Below, one piece after another: positions 1 through 9,755 of a stretch of DNA of 64,000 nucleotides (positions are counted from its first letter, which is position 1; each line of letters begins with the position of its first letter). A program made the translations under genes and the position numbers. The stretch lies in assembly GCF_026262575.1 (NCBI RefSeq), contig NZ_JAPKFL010000004.1, forward strand, positions 1 through 64,000, written 5' to 3'. Source of the stretch: Streptomyces marinisediminis (lineage in GTDB: Bacteria; Actinomycetota; Actinomycetes; Streptomycetales; Streptomycetaceae). The notes under the pieces are model-generated. The model was not told where the DNA came from, made no database searches, and was given only the letters and a program-made list of their open reading frames with translations.

Positions 1-33
1 CGCGCGCCGGGGCCCGGCCGGGTCCGCTCCGGG

Positions 34-931
<898 letters not shown>

Positions 932-1041
932 ACACCTTCATATCGGACACACGAGGGTGATTTGACGCGTTGAGCGCCCCATCGCCGCAGGTCCGCCCAT
1001 ATCGCCACCGATCACCGCAACCGGGACACGCCGTCACGCGA

Positions 1042-1057
1042 TGTGACGATCGTCACA
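1042..1057. promoter_or_regulatory. Crp-like operator upstream of rpfA
   Basis: TGTGACGATCGTCACA is a perfect 16-bp palindrome of the cAMP receptor protein type (TGTGA-N6-TCACA). It lies about 110 bp upstream of the predicted -35 box of the rpfA-like gene. In Streptomyces Crp is known to bind ahead of rpfA. Confidence 0.75.
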
Positions 1058-1099
1058 CTCGGCGCGAACGAGTGACGCGGCGCCCCCGCGCCCCGCCAA

Positions 1100-2182
1100 C
1101 TAGGGCTGCTCGGTGGGCAGTTCGAGCGTCTGGCCGGGGAGTATCAGGTCCGCGTCGGCGCCGACGACCTCCTCGTTGACCGCGTACAGGGCGGGCCAGC
1201 CCCCGGCGACCCGGTGCTCGGCGGCGATACCGGAGAGCGAGTCGCCCGGGACGACGCGGTGGGCGGGCGCGAGGTCGGGGTCGTCCGCGGGTGCGGAGGG
1301 GACGGGTCCCGGGGGCGCGGTCTCCGGGGGCGCCGCGTGGCGGCCGCCGCTGCGGTCGGAGCGCTCGTCCGCGCTCGGCAGGCCCTCGGCGGGGTCCGGC
1401 TCGCCGCGGTGGCGCCCACCGCCGGACCGGTCGGTCCCGGCGGGCTCCCCGGTCTCGGCGCGCTGCGAGGGGGCGGGGGAGACGGCGCCCGCGCCCGGGG
1501 ACGGCTCCGGCCGCGCGGAGGCGCCGTCCGGCGCGGCGCCGGAGGGCCGCCCGGTGGGCTCCGCCCCGGCGTCCGGCCCCTCCGCGGGCGCGGAGGGGCC
1601 GGCCTCCGGGGACGTGGCCTCGGGGCGGGCCGGGTCCGTGCCCGGCCGCGTCGCGTCCGGCCGGGCCCGCTCCGCGGGCTCCCCGGCCTCCGGCGCGCCC
1701 TCCCCGGCGGGCCCGTCGGCGGGGCCACCGGTGGGCCCCGCGCCGTCCGGCTCCTCCGGGGCGTCCGGGGCGGTCGGCGCCGGGGGCGACTCGGGCAACC
1801 CGTTCGCGGCCGCCGTCAGGCCGCTGGTGACGGCGCAGGTGGGCCAGGCGTCGGAGCCCTGGCCGGCCAGGATCTCCTCGGCCACGGCGATCTGCTGGCC
1901 CCGGCTGGCCAGGTCCGGGCGGTCGGCGTGGACCGTGCCGCCGTAGCGCTTCCAGGTGTCCAGGGTGAGCTGGAAGCCGCCGTAGTAGCCGGTGCCGTCG
2001 TTGGCGCTCCACACGCCGTCGCTCTCGCACTGGGCGACGCGGTCCCACACGGTGCCGTCCACGGCGTGGGCGCCGGACGCGCCGAGCAGCGGCAGCGCCA
2101 CCCCGGCACCGGTCACCCCCGCGGCGACGACGACGGCTGGGGCCTGGCGGGGTCGGCGGTGCCGACCGGTCCCGGAACGCAT
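1100..2182 (-). CDS. Second Rpf-type muralytic enzyme with long Pro/Ala/Glu linker and LysM
   Basis: Protein of 360 residues. The signal peptide (about 1-47, ending GAHA) leads to an Rpf domain (about 48-120) keeping the catalytic Glu in VAQCESDGVW and GYYGGFQL. An unusually long low-complexity linker of roughly 170 residues rich in P, A, E, G and D follows, then a LysM domain (about 305-355, HRVVPGDSLSGIA). ATG at 2180-2182 has the ribosome site GGAGAGGG. It is a tandem paralogue of the neighbouring rpfA-like gene but has no riboswitch: only about 100 bp separate it from the P450 gene. The linker probably spans cell wall layers. High confidence in the family; the specific role among Rpf paralogues is unknown. 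Confidence 0.9.
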   Translation of the reverse strand: MRSGTGRHRRPRQAPAVVVAAGVTGAGVALPLLGASGAHAVDGTVWDRVAQCESDGVWSANDGTGYYGGFQLTLDTWKRYGGTVHADRPDLASRGQQIAVAEEILAGQGSDAWPTCAVTSGLTAAANGLPESPPAPTAPDAPEEPDGAGPTGGPADGPAGEGAPEAGEPAERARPDATRPGTDPARPEATSPEAGPSAPAEGPDAGAEPTGRPSGAAPDGASARPEPSPGAGAVSPAPSQRAETGEPAGTDRSGGGRHRGEPDPAEGLPSADERSDRSGGRHAAPPETAPPGPVPSAPADDPDLAPAHRVVPGDSLSGIAAEHRVAGGWPALYAVNEEVVGADADLILPGQTLELPTEQP

Positions 2183-2283
2183 GCGGAGCCCTCTCCTACG
2201 ACTTGCCGGCGGCCCTGCCGGGCGCGCCCAGCGGCTGAAGGTAGCGGCGAACGTCCGTGCGTCACAAGCCAGTGTCGCGTAGA

Positions 2284-3558
2284 TCACGCGTTGGTCACGG
2301 GGTCCGCACGCTCCGTGCGGGGCCGCGGGGTGAACTCCACCGGGAGGGTGCGCAGGCCGCGCATGATGAGTCCGCCGCGCCAGCGCAGGTCGGCCGGGTC
2401 CGCGGCGAGCCGCAGGTCGGGCAGGCGCCGCAGCAGGGTCGCCAGCGCGACCTGGCCCTCCAGCCGGGCCAGCGGCGCTCCCAGACAGTAGTGGATGCCG
2501 TGCCCGTAGCCCAGGTGCTGGTTGTCCCCGCGGGCGAGGTCCAGGGTGTCCGGACGGGCGAACTTGCGCGGGTCCCGGTCGGCGGCGGCCAGCACCACCA
2601 GGACGGGGTCGCCCGGCGCGACGCGCTGCCCGCCCAGCGTCAGCGGCTCGGTGGCGAACCGCCAGGTGGCCAGCTCCACCGGCCCGTCGTAGCGCAGCAG
2701 CTCCTCCACCCCCGTCGCCAGCAGCGCGGAGTCCCCGGCGGCCAGCGCGTCCTGGAGCCGGCGGCGCTCCCCGGGGTGGCGCAGCAGGGCCAGCGTGCCG
2801 TTGCCGATGAGGTTGACGGTCGTCTCGAACCCCGCGAACAGCAGGATGAACGCCATCGCGGCGGCCTCGCTCTCGCTGAGGTGCTCCCCGTGGTCGCTGG
2901 CCCGGATCAGGCCGGAGATCAGGTCGTCCCCGAGGTCGTCGCGCTTGCGGTGGATCAGCTCGGCCAGGTACCGGCGGATCTTCTTCACCGCCCGCCCGAC
3001 GCCGCCGCGCGGACCGCCGCCGTGCCGCAGCATCATGCCGGCCCAGTCGCGGAAGTCGTCCCGGTCCTCCGCGGGGACGCCCAGCAGGTCGCAGATGGCG
3101 TAGATGGGCAGCGGGAACGCGAACTCGTGGATCAGGTCCGCCTCGCCGCGCTCCGCGAAGCCGTCGATGAGGGCGTCCGTCAGCTCCTGCACGCGCGGGG
3201 CGAAGGCGGCCACCCGGCGCGGGGTGAACGCGCGGGAGACCAAGCGGCGCAGCCGGGTGTGGTCGGGCGGGTCGATGTTGAGCAGGTGGGTCATCAGCCC
3301 CGCGCTGCGCTCCCCCGGGATGCCGACCTTGCCCCTGCCGTGCGCGCGCTCGCTGTGCGCGCCGGGGTTCTTGCTCAGCCGCTGGTCGGCGAGGGCCTGC
3401 CGGGCGTCGTCGTACCGGGTCACCAGCCAGGCCGACACGCCGCTGGGCAGCTCCGCCCGGTGCACGGGCGCGTGCTCGCGCAGCCACGCGTAGGCGGGGT
3501 AGGGATCGGCGGCGAACTCCCAGGTGAAGAGTTCCGGCGGGGTGTCGCGGTCGGTCAC
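2284..3558 (-). CDS. Cytochrome P450 (bacterial, CYP107-like)
   Basis: Full-length soluble P450 of 424 residues. Visible motifs are the I-helix oxygen-binding AGFETT (242-247), the K-helix ExxR (E286-R289) and the heme-ligand region around C358 (GYGHGIHYCLGAPLAR), where Tyr replaces the usual Phe at the start of the FxxGxxxC signature, a mild variation. It would need ferredoxin and a reductase encoded elsewhere; none is adjacent. There is no biosynthetic cluster beside it, so the substrate cannot be guessed. The GTG start lies seven bases after TAGCGT, so the mRNA is probably leaderless. Confidence 0.93.
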   Translation of the reverse strand: MTDRDTPPELFTWEFAADPYPAYAWLREHAPVHRAELPSGVSAWLVTRYDDARQALADQRLSKNPGAHSERAHGRGKVGIPGERSAGLMTHLLNIDPPDHTRLRRLVSRAFTPRRVAAFAPRVQELTDALIDGFAERGEADLIHEFAFPLPIYAICDLLGVPAEDRDDFRDWAGMMLRHGGGPRGGVGRAVKKIRRYLAELIHRKRDDLGDDLISGLIRASDHGEHLSESEAAAMAFILLFAGFETTVNLIGNGTLALLRHPGERRRLQDALAAGDSALLATGVEELLRYDGPVELATWRFATEPLTLGGQRVAPGDPVLVVLAAADRDPRKFARPDTLDLARGDNQHLGYGHGIHYCLGAPLARLEGQVALATLLRRLPDLRLAADPADLRWRGGLIMRGLRTLPVEFTPRPRTERADPVTNA

Positions 3559-3565
3559 GCCCCCG

Positions 3566-3571
3566 ACGCTA
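3566..3571 (-). promoter_or_regulatory. -10 box of P450 gene, predicted leaderless
   Basis: TAGCGT on the minus strand ends seven bases before the GTG start, placing transcription start at the start codon itself. Confidence 0.5.
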
Positions 3572-3702
3572 CGCGGTCCCCCGCCCGCCCCCGTCCGGCG
3601 CCCCGCGCGCCCACCGCCCGCCCGGTCGCCCGGGCGGCGGCTCGTGGGGCGGGCGGCGCGGCGGCCCGGCCCCGGTGGCCGGGGGCCGCGGGGGCGGCGG
3701 GG

Positions 3703-4038
3703 TCACTCGCCGCCCTTGGGGGTGCCGCCGCCGCGGGTACCCTCGCTCCAGCGCGGGCGCTCGCTCCACTCGCCGCGCCGGGAGGTCGCGGTGCCGCCGC
3801 CGTGCATGTCGTGCGGCAGGCGCCGCTTGCCGTCCTTGGGCAGCTCGTCCGGCTCCCGGAACTCCCGTTCGTGCCCGGTCTCCTCGGCCTCGCCCGGGGC
3901 CGGGGTGTGCCGGGCGGGCGGCCGGGAGATCCCGGTACTGCGCAGCCGGCGGATGCCGTAGAGCACGGCGAACGCCAGGAGGGCGGCGACGACGAGGCCC
4001 GCCGCAAAAGGTGCGATGCCGACAAGTAGGTCCCTCAT
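3703..4038 (-). CDS. Small single-pass membrane protein (DUF6479-like)
   Basis: 111 residues: one N-terminal membrane helix (about 8-28) followed by a charged, proline-rich cytosolic tail with FREPDELPKDGKRRLPHDMHGGG. The tail pattern (EPDE.P.DG..R.PH) recalls the streptomycete DUF6479 family. No function is known. It follows mazG by 48 bp on the same strand. No good ribosome site is seen before the ATG. Confidence 0.7.
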   Translation of the reverse strand: MRDLLVGIAPFAAGLVVAALLAFAVLYGIRRLRSTGISRPPARHTPAPGEAEETGHEREFREPDELPKDGKRRLPHDMHGGGTATSRRGEWSERPRWSEGTRGGGTPKGGE

Positions 4039-4086
4039 GCTGTGCGGGTACCCGGCTGGGCGGCGCTTACGCGACCGGCCGGGGGG

Positions 4087-5118
4087 TCACCGTGCCCGTG
4101 CCCGCTCCTCGGCGGCGAGGACGGCGTCCCGGTAGGCCCGGGCCGCCGCCCGCAGCGCCGTCTCCGGGTCCACGCCCCCGGCCTCGGCGCGCACGGCCAG
4201 CGCGAGCAGCTCGTAACCGACACCGGACGCCGCGTCGGGCGCCGCGTCGGGCGCCCCTTCGGCGCGGGCCGCCTCGGCGGGCACGTCGAGCCCTGCCGTG
4301 CGGGCGCGGCCGGCGAGCTTGGCGGCGAGCGCCAGCGCGGGCTGCCCGAGCGGCACCCCCTCGGTCACCGACGTGCGCCGCTTCTCGGCGGCCTTCGTGC
4401 GCCGCCAGTGCGCCTTGACGTCCTCGGCCGTCTCGGCGCTCTCCTCGCCGAAGACGTGCGGGTGGCGGTGCACCAGCTTGGTGACGATGCCCGCCGCGAC
4501 GTCGTCGACGGAGAACGGCTCCTCCTCGGCGTCCTCGGCGATCCGGGCGTGGAAGACGACCTGGAGCAGCACGTCGCCCAGCTCCTCGCGCAGCGCCTCG
4601 CGGTCCCCGGACTCGATCGCCTCGACGAGTTCGTACGCCTCCTCGATGCCGTACTTGACCAGGTCCTCGTGCGTGCGCGGGCCCGTCCACGGGCAGGCCC
4701 GCCGGATGCGGTCCATGACCTCGACCAGATCCAGCAGCCGCGCGCCGGGCAGGTCGTAGGAGCCGGGCAGCAGCTCCAGGTCCGGCATAACCTCCCGGCC
4801 GCTCCCGGCCAGGCGGGCCAGGCCGTCGGTCAGCGCCGACTCGCCGTCGGCCCCGGCGACCACCACGACCGTGCGCCCGCCCGCGCACTCCGCCAGCAGC
4901 TCGCGCGCCGCGGGCGCGGCCACCTCCACCGCCACGCCCGCTTCCCGCAGGTACGGCACCTGCGGATGGCCGGCGTCCGCGCACACCACCCGGTCGGCCG
5001 ACCGCAGCGCCTGCCAGGCGGGCCAGGACAGCAGCCCCGGCGCGACCCGGTGGCTGGTGGTGAGCAGGACGACGCGGCCGGCGTCGGCGGAGTCGGGTAC
5101 GGGTTCGGCTGTGGTCAC
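4087..5118 (-). CDS. mazG: Nucleoside triphosphate pyrophosphohydrolase MazG
   Basis: 343 residues. It hydrolyses NTPs and dNTPs to the monophosphate, a house-cleaning activity. The C-terminal two thirds carry the MazG all-alpha fold with metal-binding acidic clusters EEAYELVEAIE and EELGDVLLQVVFHAR (about 155-190), and a second, more degenerate half towards the end. The N-terminal 110 residues look like the tetrapyrrole-methylase-related Rossmann segment retained in actinobacterial MazG. The GTG start follows TAGGCT by six bases, so it is likely leaderless. The surA-like gene lies 56 bp downstream. Confidence 0.93.
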   Translation of the reverse strand: MTTAEPVPDSADAGRVVLLTTSHRVAPGLLSWPAWQALRSADRVVCADAGHPQVPYLREAGVAVEVAAPAARELLAECAGGRTVVVVAGADGESALTDGLARLAGSGREVMPDLELLPGSYDLPGARLLDLVEVMDRIRRACPWTGPRTHEDLVKYGIEEAYELVEAIESGDREALREELGDVLLQVVFHARIAEDAEEEPFSVDDVAAGIVTKLVHRHPHVFGEESAETAEDVKAHWRRTKAAEKRRTSVTEGVPLGQPALALAAKLAGRARTAGLDVPAEAARAEGAPDAAPDAASGVGYELLALAVRAEAGGVDPETALRAAARAYRDAVLAAEERARAR

Positions 5119-5124
5119 CCGACG

Positions 5125-5130
5125 AGCCTA
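5125..5130 (-). promoter_or_regulatory. -10 box of mazG, predicted leaderless
   Basis: TAGGCT on the minus strand, then six bases, then the GTG start codon; no ribosome site is present. Confidence 0.5.
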
Positions 5131-5174
5131 ACCCCGGGCGGAGCGGCTCCGGCCGGGCCCGCGGCGGTCGCCGG

Positions 5175-5795
5175 TCAGGCCGGTTCCTGCGGGATCGTGG
5201 CGGGCTTGAGCCACGGGTCCTGCGTGCCGGTCAGCGTCACCTGCTCGGCGCTCCACGTGCCGTAGCGGGGGTTGACGTCGATGCCCAGTTCCCGCGCCGT
5301 CTCGGCGAAGACGCGTTCGACGTCCGCGCCGAGCTTCTCGGCCGTGCGCTGCGCCAGCATCTCCACGCGCAGCGCGTCGTCGATCTGCTCCGGCGCGACG
5401 GCCCGCTCGCGCAGCATGACCGCCTCCAGCATCTCCGCCCCGCGGAACCGCTCCTCCTCGGCGGCCCGGTACTCCTGCACGTCCCGGCGGCTGACGCTGA
5501 CGCCCGCGTCCCGTGCGGCCTCCTCCACCACGCGCTCGACGAGCAGGTAGTTGAGCATGTACCGCTGGAGCGGACCGGTGCTCTGGATGAGCTGCTCGGC
5601 CTCCGGGTCCGCCCGCTGGGCGTCGCGCACGGCCTCGGCACGCGCCTGCACGGCCGAGACGGCGATCTGCTCGCCGTCCACCACGGCGGCCGCCCCCGGA
5701 TGCGCGTCCGCGCTGCCGCACCCGGACAGCAGCGGCACGCCGAGCAGCAGCGCGGCTGCGGCGGACACGGTGAGCGCGGACCTACGGCGGTGCAT
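5175..5795 (-). CDS. SurA N-terminal-domain lipoprotein
   Basis: 206 residues with a lipoprotein signal (basic MHRRR, hydrophobic stretch, lipobox LSGC) and a helical SurA-like chaperone domain (about 35-190). The peptidyl-prolyl isomerase domain of true SurA is absent, so it probably acts as an extracytoplasmic holdase or folding factor. The ATG at 5793-5795 has GGAGG at good spacing. It follows mazG, an arrangement common in Streptomyces. Confidence 0.88.
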   Translation of the reverse strand: MHRRRSALTVSAAAALLLGVPLLSGCGSADAHPGAAAVVDGEQIAVSAVQARAEAVRDAQRADPEAEQLIQSTGPLQRYMLNYLLVERVVEEAARDAGVSVSRRDVQEYRAAEEERFRGAEMLEAVMLRERAVAPEQIDDALRVEMLAQRTAEKLGADVERVFAETARELGIDVNPRYGTWSAEQVTLTGTQDPWLKPATIPQEPA

Positions 5796-6296
5796 GGGGG
5801 CCTCCTGCTGGGCCGAAACGACGAGGTTGCTCCTGCCCGGTGATCGTAAGGACTCCCCGCCCCCCACCACCACTGTTTCGCCACAACCGGCCCACCGGAC
5901 CACGCGGACCGGCCCGGATTGGGCCGGGTGGAGCCACGCCGACGCCGGAGCGCACCGCGCACCGCGCCCGCACCGCCCCACACCGGACCGCACCGCACCA
6001 CGCCGGACCGCGCCGCGCCGGGGTGCGGCCGCGTGCGAACGGGTGCGGGCCGGCCGGGTGCCGCCCGGAGGAGTGGGGCGGCCGGGCGGCGCGGGCGCCC
6101 GGGCCGGGCCCGGCCCGCGGAACACCCGCCCGCCCGCGCCGATCGCCCCGGACCGGGTGGGCGGCGGGCGTCACCCGGGTGGGGCAGGCGCACATGCGGT
6201 GTTCACCGGGCGGCCATGTGTGCCATGCATGGTGTTGCGGCGGGGCCGGGTTCGGGTTCCGCGTGTCCCCTTCCGTTCCGCCGAGATCGCAGGACC
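5796..6296. other. Divergent intergenic region, no gene seen
   Basis: About 500 bp between the SurA-like lipoprotein and the acyltransferase. A TTACGAT box near 5845-5850 (minus) is a likely lipoprotein promoter. The middle (about 5940-6080) is an imprecise run of CCGGACCGC and CCGCACC units with no coding signal. Confidence 0.5.
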
Positions 6297-7397
6297 ATGT
6301 CACCGAGAATCCTCGCCGCCCGTGACGCGGCCGCACCCCCCACCGCCGCCGACGGCCGGCCCTCCACCCCGCCCGGCGCGCGCGAGCACCGGTTCGACAT
6401 CGACGTGCTGCGCCTGGTCGCCTCCTGCACGGTGATCCTCGGGCACGTGGCCGCCGCCTTCGTACAGGCCGTGGACGACGACCGGGCGGGTGGTCCCGGC
6501 GTCTACTGGACCGGCCACCTCTTCGAAGCGGTCAACTCCTTCGCCGTGCCCGTCTTCTTCGCCATCGCCGGCTGGGGCGTCCTGGTGGGGGCGCGGCCGC
6601 GCGACGAGGCCAAGATGTGGCAGCGCATCGCGCGCACCGGGCTCCCGCTGTTCGTGTGGACCGGGCTCTACCTGGTGTGGGCGTGGCTGCGGGACCGCAA
6701 CGAGGAGCCGATGGTCCACCTGGCCGTCGACGCGCTGTTCGGCTCCGTGCGCCCCGCCTACCACCTGTGGTTCCTCTACGCCTACCTGCCCGTCGTCGCC
6801 GTGCTCGCGTTCGCCGTGCTCGTCCGCGACGGCAAGCGGCCCTGGAAGCTGGGGCTGGCGCTGCTCGGGGTGGCGGCGCTGCCCAGCCTGCTGGGCACCG
6901 TCCGCGAGGTGACGGGGTGGGCGGCGCCCACCGTCGGCTGGAGCTTCGGCACGTACTCGGTCGTCTACGCCGTGGGCGGCGCCCTGCTGCTGGCGCTCCC
7001 GGCCGACGCGCTGCGGGGGCGCCGGTGGCCGCTCGCGGTGCTGCTGCCGCTCACGATGGCCGGCTGCTTCTGGTACCACACCCAGGTGCACTACGTGATC
7101 CCCAACGCCCACCTCTTCGTCGGCGCCATGACCGTCTGCGTGGTGCTGCTGCTGAGCCGGGCGCGGGTGCCGGAGCGGTGGCGGCCGCTGCTCGGCCGGT
7201 GGGGCGGGGCGGCGATGGGCGCCTACATGGTGCACGTCCTCTTCGTCGAGGAGCTGCTGCGGCCGCTCATCTCGCCGGGCATGGGCGCGGTGGCGGCCAC
7301 CGGCCTGCTGCTGGCGATGTTCGTCGTGGTCACGGCGCTGTCGTACGCGGTGAGCCTGGCCTGGGGCCGCCTCGGCCTCCGCCGCTACCTGGGCTGA
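6297..7397 (+). CDS. Integral membrane acyltransferase (acyltransferase 3 family)
   Basis: 366 residues with about ten membrane helices. The first helix carries the family signature DIDVLRLVASCTVILGHV with the conserved His, and the pattern continues with PVFFAIAGWGVL, YHLWFLYAYL and a terminal GAYMVHVLFVEELL. Such proteins transfer acyl groups to extracytoplasmic sugars, lipids or antibiotics. The start at 6297 puts the signature near the N-terminus; an upstream extension is out of character. It converges with the glycan cluster, whose products could be its acceptor, but that is inference only. Confidence 0.88.
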   Translation: MSPRILAARDAAAPPTAADGRPSTPPGAREHRFDIDVLRLVASCTVILGHVAAAFVQAVDDDRAGGPGVYWTGHLFEAVNSFAVPVFFAIAGWGVLVGARPRDEAKMWQRIARTGLPLFVWTGLYLVWAWLRDRNEEPMVHLAVDALFGSVRPAYHLWFLYAYLPVVAVLAFAVLVRDGKRPWKLGLALLGVAALPSLLGTVREVTGWAAPTVGWSFGTYSVVYAVGGALLLALPADALRGRRWPLAVLLPLTMAGCFWYHTQVHYVIPNAHLFVGAMTVCVVLLLSRARVPERWRPLLGRWGGAAMGAYMVHVLFVEELLRPLISPGMGAVAATGLLLAMFVVVTALSYAVSLAWGRLGLRRYLG

Positions 7398-7427
7398 CCC
7401 CCGCGCCGGGCCTCCGTCCAACCCCAC

Positions 7428-7470
7428 GGGCCCGGCCCCGGCCCGCGCCGGGCCGGGCCGGGCCGGGCCC
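7428..7470. terminator. GC-rich bidirectional terminator
   Basis: GGGCCCGGCCCCGGCCC (7428-7444) pairs with GGGCCGGGCCGGGCCC (7455-7470), one bulge, between two convergent genes. It sits in a short GGGCC repeat and has no U-tract, as usual for streptomycetes. Confidence 0.65.
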
Positions 7471-7475
7471 GCGGG

Positions 7476-9755
7476 TCAGTGGAAGGGGAGGGCGGCGACG
7501 TTGCGGCGGGTGGTGTCCCACAGGCCGGCCTGGAGCGCGTGGACGTCGGCGACGGCCGCGTCGTGGGCGTCCAGCACCGCCACGGCCCGCTCGGTGAGGC
7601 GGGCGGCGAGGTGCTCGGCGTGCACGGAGACGCCCCACTCGGGCCGGCCGAGGTCGGCGAGGAAGTACGCCATCTTCGGGTGCGACACCAGGCTGATGAT
7701 CGGCGTGCCGCAGCCGAACGGGATCATCCCCGCGTGGCCGCGCATGCCGACGACGAGCCGGGTGCGGGCGTAGACGGCGTGGATCTCGTCGTTGCCCCGG
7801 TCGTACAGCGGGACGACGGGCAGGGAGATGCCGTGCGCGCGGCGCAGGTCGTGGGCGACGCGCTCGTCCTCGGGGGCGTGGGCGACGCAGCGGACCTCGG
7901 CGTGCGCGCGCAGCGCGGTGACGGCGCGGGCCAGCTCGCCGAGGAAGTGCTCGTAGTCGTGGCCGAAGCGCAGCCCCGCGCGGTCGTAGGCGCAGTTGAG
8001 CAGGACGGTGTCCTCGCGCGTGGCCGGGTCCTGCCAGCCGGGCACCAGGTGCCGGGTGACCGTCGTCGGGCAGGGCTGGTACCGGACCCGGTCGTGCAGC
8101 TCGGCCGGGAGCAGGTCGCGGACGCGTTCGATGGATCCGTGGTTGCGCAGGCCGAAGAACGCCGACTTGGCCACCAGCAGACGCAGGCTCGCGGCGAACC
8201 GGGCGGAGCGCGCGTAGGGCTGGCCGTCGAAGGCGTTGTAGCCGACGCCGAAGACGGCCAGCGGCACCCGCAGGCGCCCGAGCACCGCGTCGGGCACGTT
8301 CCACTGCCAGGCGGTGTGGCCGTTGGGCGCGGTGTCGGGGATGAACAGGCCACCCCCGCCGACGACGAGACCGCGCCGGGCGTTCACCCGGTCGAGCGCG
8401 GCGTCGTCGAACAGCCGGTGGGCGTGCTGGGCGTGCCAGCGGGCCGGTGAGGTGTCGGGGCCGAAGCACCGGCGCACGGCCTCGGGGAGCACCTTGTCCC
8501 CCGCGTTGCCCTGCCGGTCCATGTAGAAGGCGACGTGGGCGAGCTGCTCGGCGGGGTCCTGCGGTGCGCGCGGCGCGGGCACCTCGGGCCGGGTGCGCTC
8601 GTGCAGGGTGCGGCAGGTGCGGTGCAGGGGGTCGACGCCGAGCCCGGCGGTGGCGTACCGGTGGGCGGCGGCGTCCTCGCCCCGGGTCCAGGCGAGCTGG
8701 GCCAGGCGGCCGTAGGCGTTGGCGGCGCCCTTGGGGTCGGCGGTGGCGAGCAGCAGGTGGGACTCGGCCTCGTCGTACCGGGACAGGGCCATCAGCGCCG
8801 TGCCGAGCACCTCGTGCGGCCACGGGGTGCGCACCGGGATGCGGACGCCGCCGAGTACGTCGGCCGCCGCCTGGTAGTCACCGGTGCTCAGGCAGGCGGC
8901 GGCCACCTGGCGGGCGGTGCCGGCGTCGCCGGTGCGCGCGACGACGCGGTGGCCCAGGTGCCGGACGAGGTCGGGGTGCTTGGTGCCGGGGAGCGCCAGG
9001 TACTGCTTCGCGAACGGGTCGTCGCCGAGCGCGTACCGGCGCCAGGCGGCCTCCGCCGCGGCGTGGCCGCCGTCTCCGCCGCCCGTCCACGGCGCGTGGC
9101 GGGTCGCCAGGCGCAGCACGACGGCGTCGTCGGGGACGGGCGCGTCGGCCGCGAGGTCCCGCGCGGTGACGTCGTAGCGGGCGTCGAGGCGGACGGCGTC
9201 GCTCTCCGGCACCGCGTCGGCCGGGGACTCGCCCGCCGCCAGCCGGGTGCGGAGCGCGTCGGTGAGGTGGGAGCGCTGGAGGACCATGAGTCCCTCGCCG
9301 GGCCGGACGGCGGCGAACCCGGTGCGCAGGCGCAGCAGCGGGCCGAGGTCGCCGAGCACCACGGTGTCGGGGGTGAGGACCACGACGGTGTCGTAGTCGC
9401 GCACGCCGAACAGCTCCCGCGCGCCGCGCGCCGGGCGGAACACCACGCGCGGGTGCAGGCGGCGCACCGCGCTGACGGAGGTGGGCCGCAGGTCGTCGTG
9501 GAGGACGAGGAAGTCCTCGCAGACGCCGGGGTTGGACAGGGCCAGGCTGCGCAGGAGCGCGAGCAGGCCGGGCGCGTCGTCGTCGCGGACGTACGCCGCG
9601 AAGGCCACGCGGCGCTTGCCGGTGCGCGACGGCTCGGCCGGGGCGGCCCAGGCAGGGGCGCCGGTGCTGTTGGCGTCCGTGGTGGAGGCGGTGGGCGTGC
9701 GGCCCGGGGAGTCCGTCGGAACCGGGCGGGCGCCGGGGGCGGCGGGGGCCGTCAT
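7476..9755 (-). CDS. Polysaccharide pyruvyl transferase fused to glycosyltransferase-like and TPR regions
   Basis: 759 residues in three parts. Residues about 45-260 resemble a GT-A glycosyltransferase of the GT8 type (VVLTPDTVVLGDLGPLL), but the catalytic DxD is incomplete (TPD), so this half may be inactive or divergent. Residues about 290-400 form TPR-like helices (STGDYQAAADVL, RYDEAESHLLLA). Residues about 420-759 are a polysaccharide pyruvyl transferase domain of the CsaB/WcaK type with RQGNAGDKVLPEAV, VVGGGGLFI and GHAGMIPFGCGTPIISLVSHPK. It would add ketal pyruvate to a surface glycan. Its ATG overlaps the previous gene's stop (ATGA at 9752-9755), so the two proteins are translationally coupled. 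Confidence 0.85.
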   Translation of the reverse strand: MTAPAAPGARPVPTDSPGRTPTASTTDANSTGAPAWAAPAEPSRTGKRRVAFAAYVRDDDAPGLLALLRSLALSNPGVCEDFLVLHDDLRPTSVSAVRRLHPRVVFRPARGARELFGVRDYDTVVVLTPDTVVLGDLGPLLRLRTGFAAVRPGEGLMVLQRSHLTDALRTRLAAGESPADAVPESDAVRLDARYDVTARDLAADAPVPDDAVVLRLATRHAPWTGGGDGGHAAAEAAWRRYALGDDPFAKQYLALPGTKHPDLVRHLGHRVVARTGDAGTARQVAAACLSTGDYQAAADVLGGVRIPVRTPWPHEVLGTALMALSRYDEAESHLLLATADPKGAANAYGRLAQLAWTRGEDAAAHRYATAGLGVDPLHRTCRTLHERTRPEVPAPRAPQDPAEQLAHVAFYMDRQGNAGDKVLPEAVRRCFGPDTSPARWHAQHAHRLFDDAALDRVNARRGLVVGGGGLFIPDTAPNGHTAWQWNVPDAVLGRLRVPLAVFGVGYNAFDGQPYARSARFAASLRLLVAKSAFFGLRNHGSIERVRDLLPAELHDRVRYQPCPTTVTRHLVPGWQDPATREDTVLLNCAYDRAGLRFGHDYEHFLGELARAVTALRAHAEVRCVAHAPEDERVAHDLRRAHGISLPVVPLYDRGNDEIHAVYARTRLVVGMRGHAGMIPFGCGTPIISLVSHPKMAYFLADLGRPEWGVSVHAEHLAARLTERAVAVLDAHDAAVADVHALQAGLWDTTRRNVAALPFH

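Noticed and set aside
2257..4029. A 590-codon plus-strand frame
   Set aside because: Covers the P450 and the DUF6479 gene in antisense; no domain seen.
5940..6080. GC-rich repeats as a CRISPR array or minisatellite
   Set aside because: Units are irregular and overlapping, with no constant repeat or spacers.
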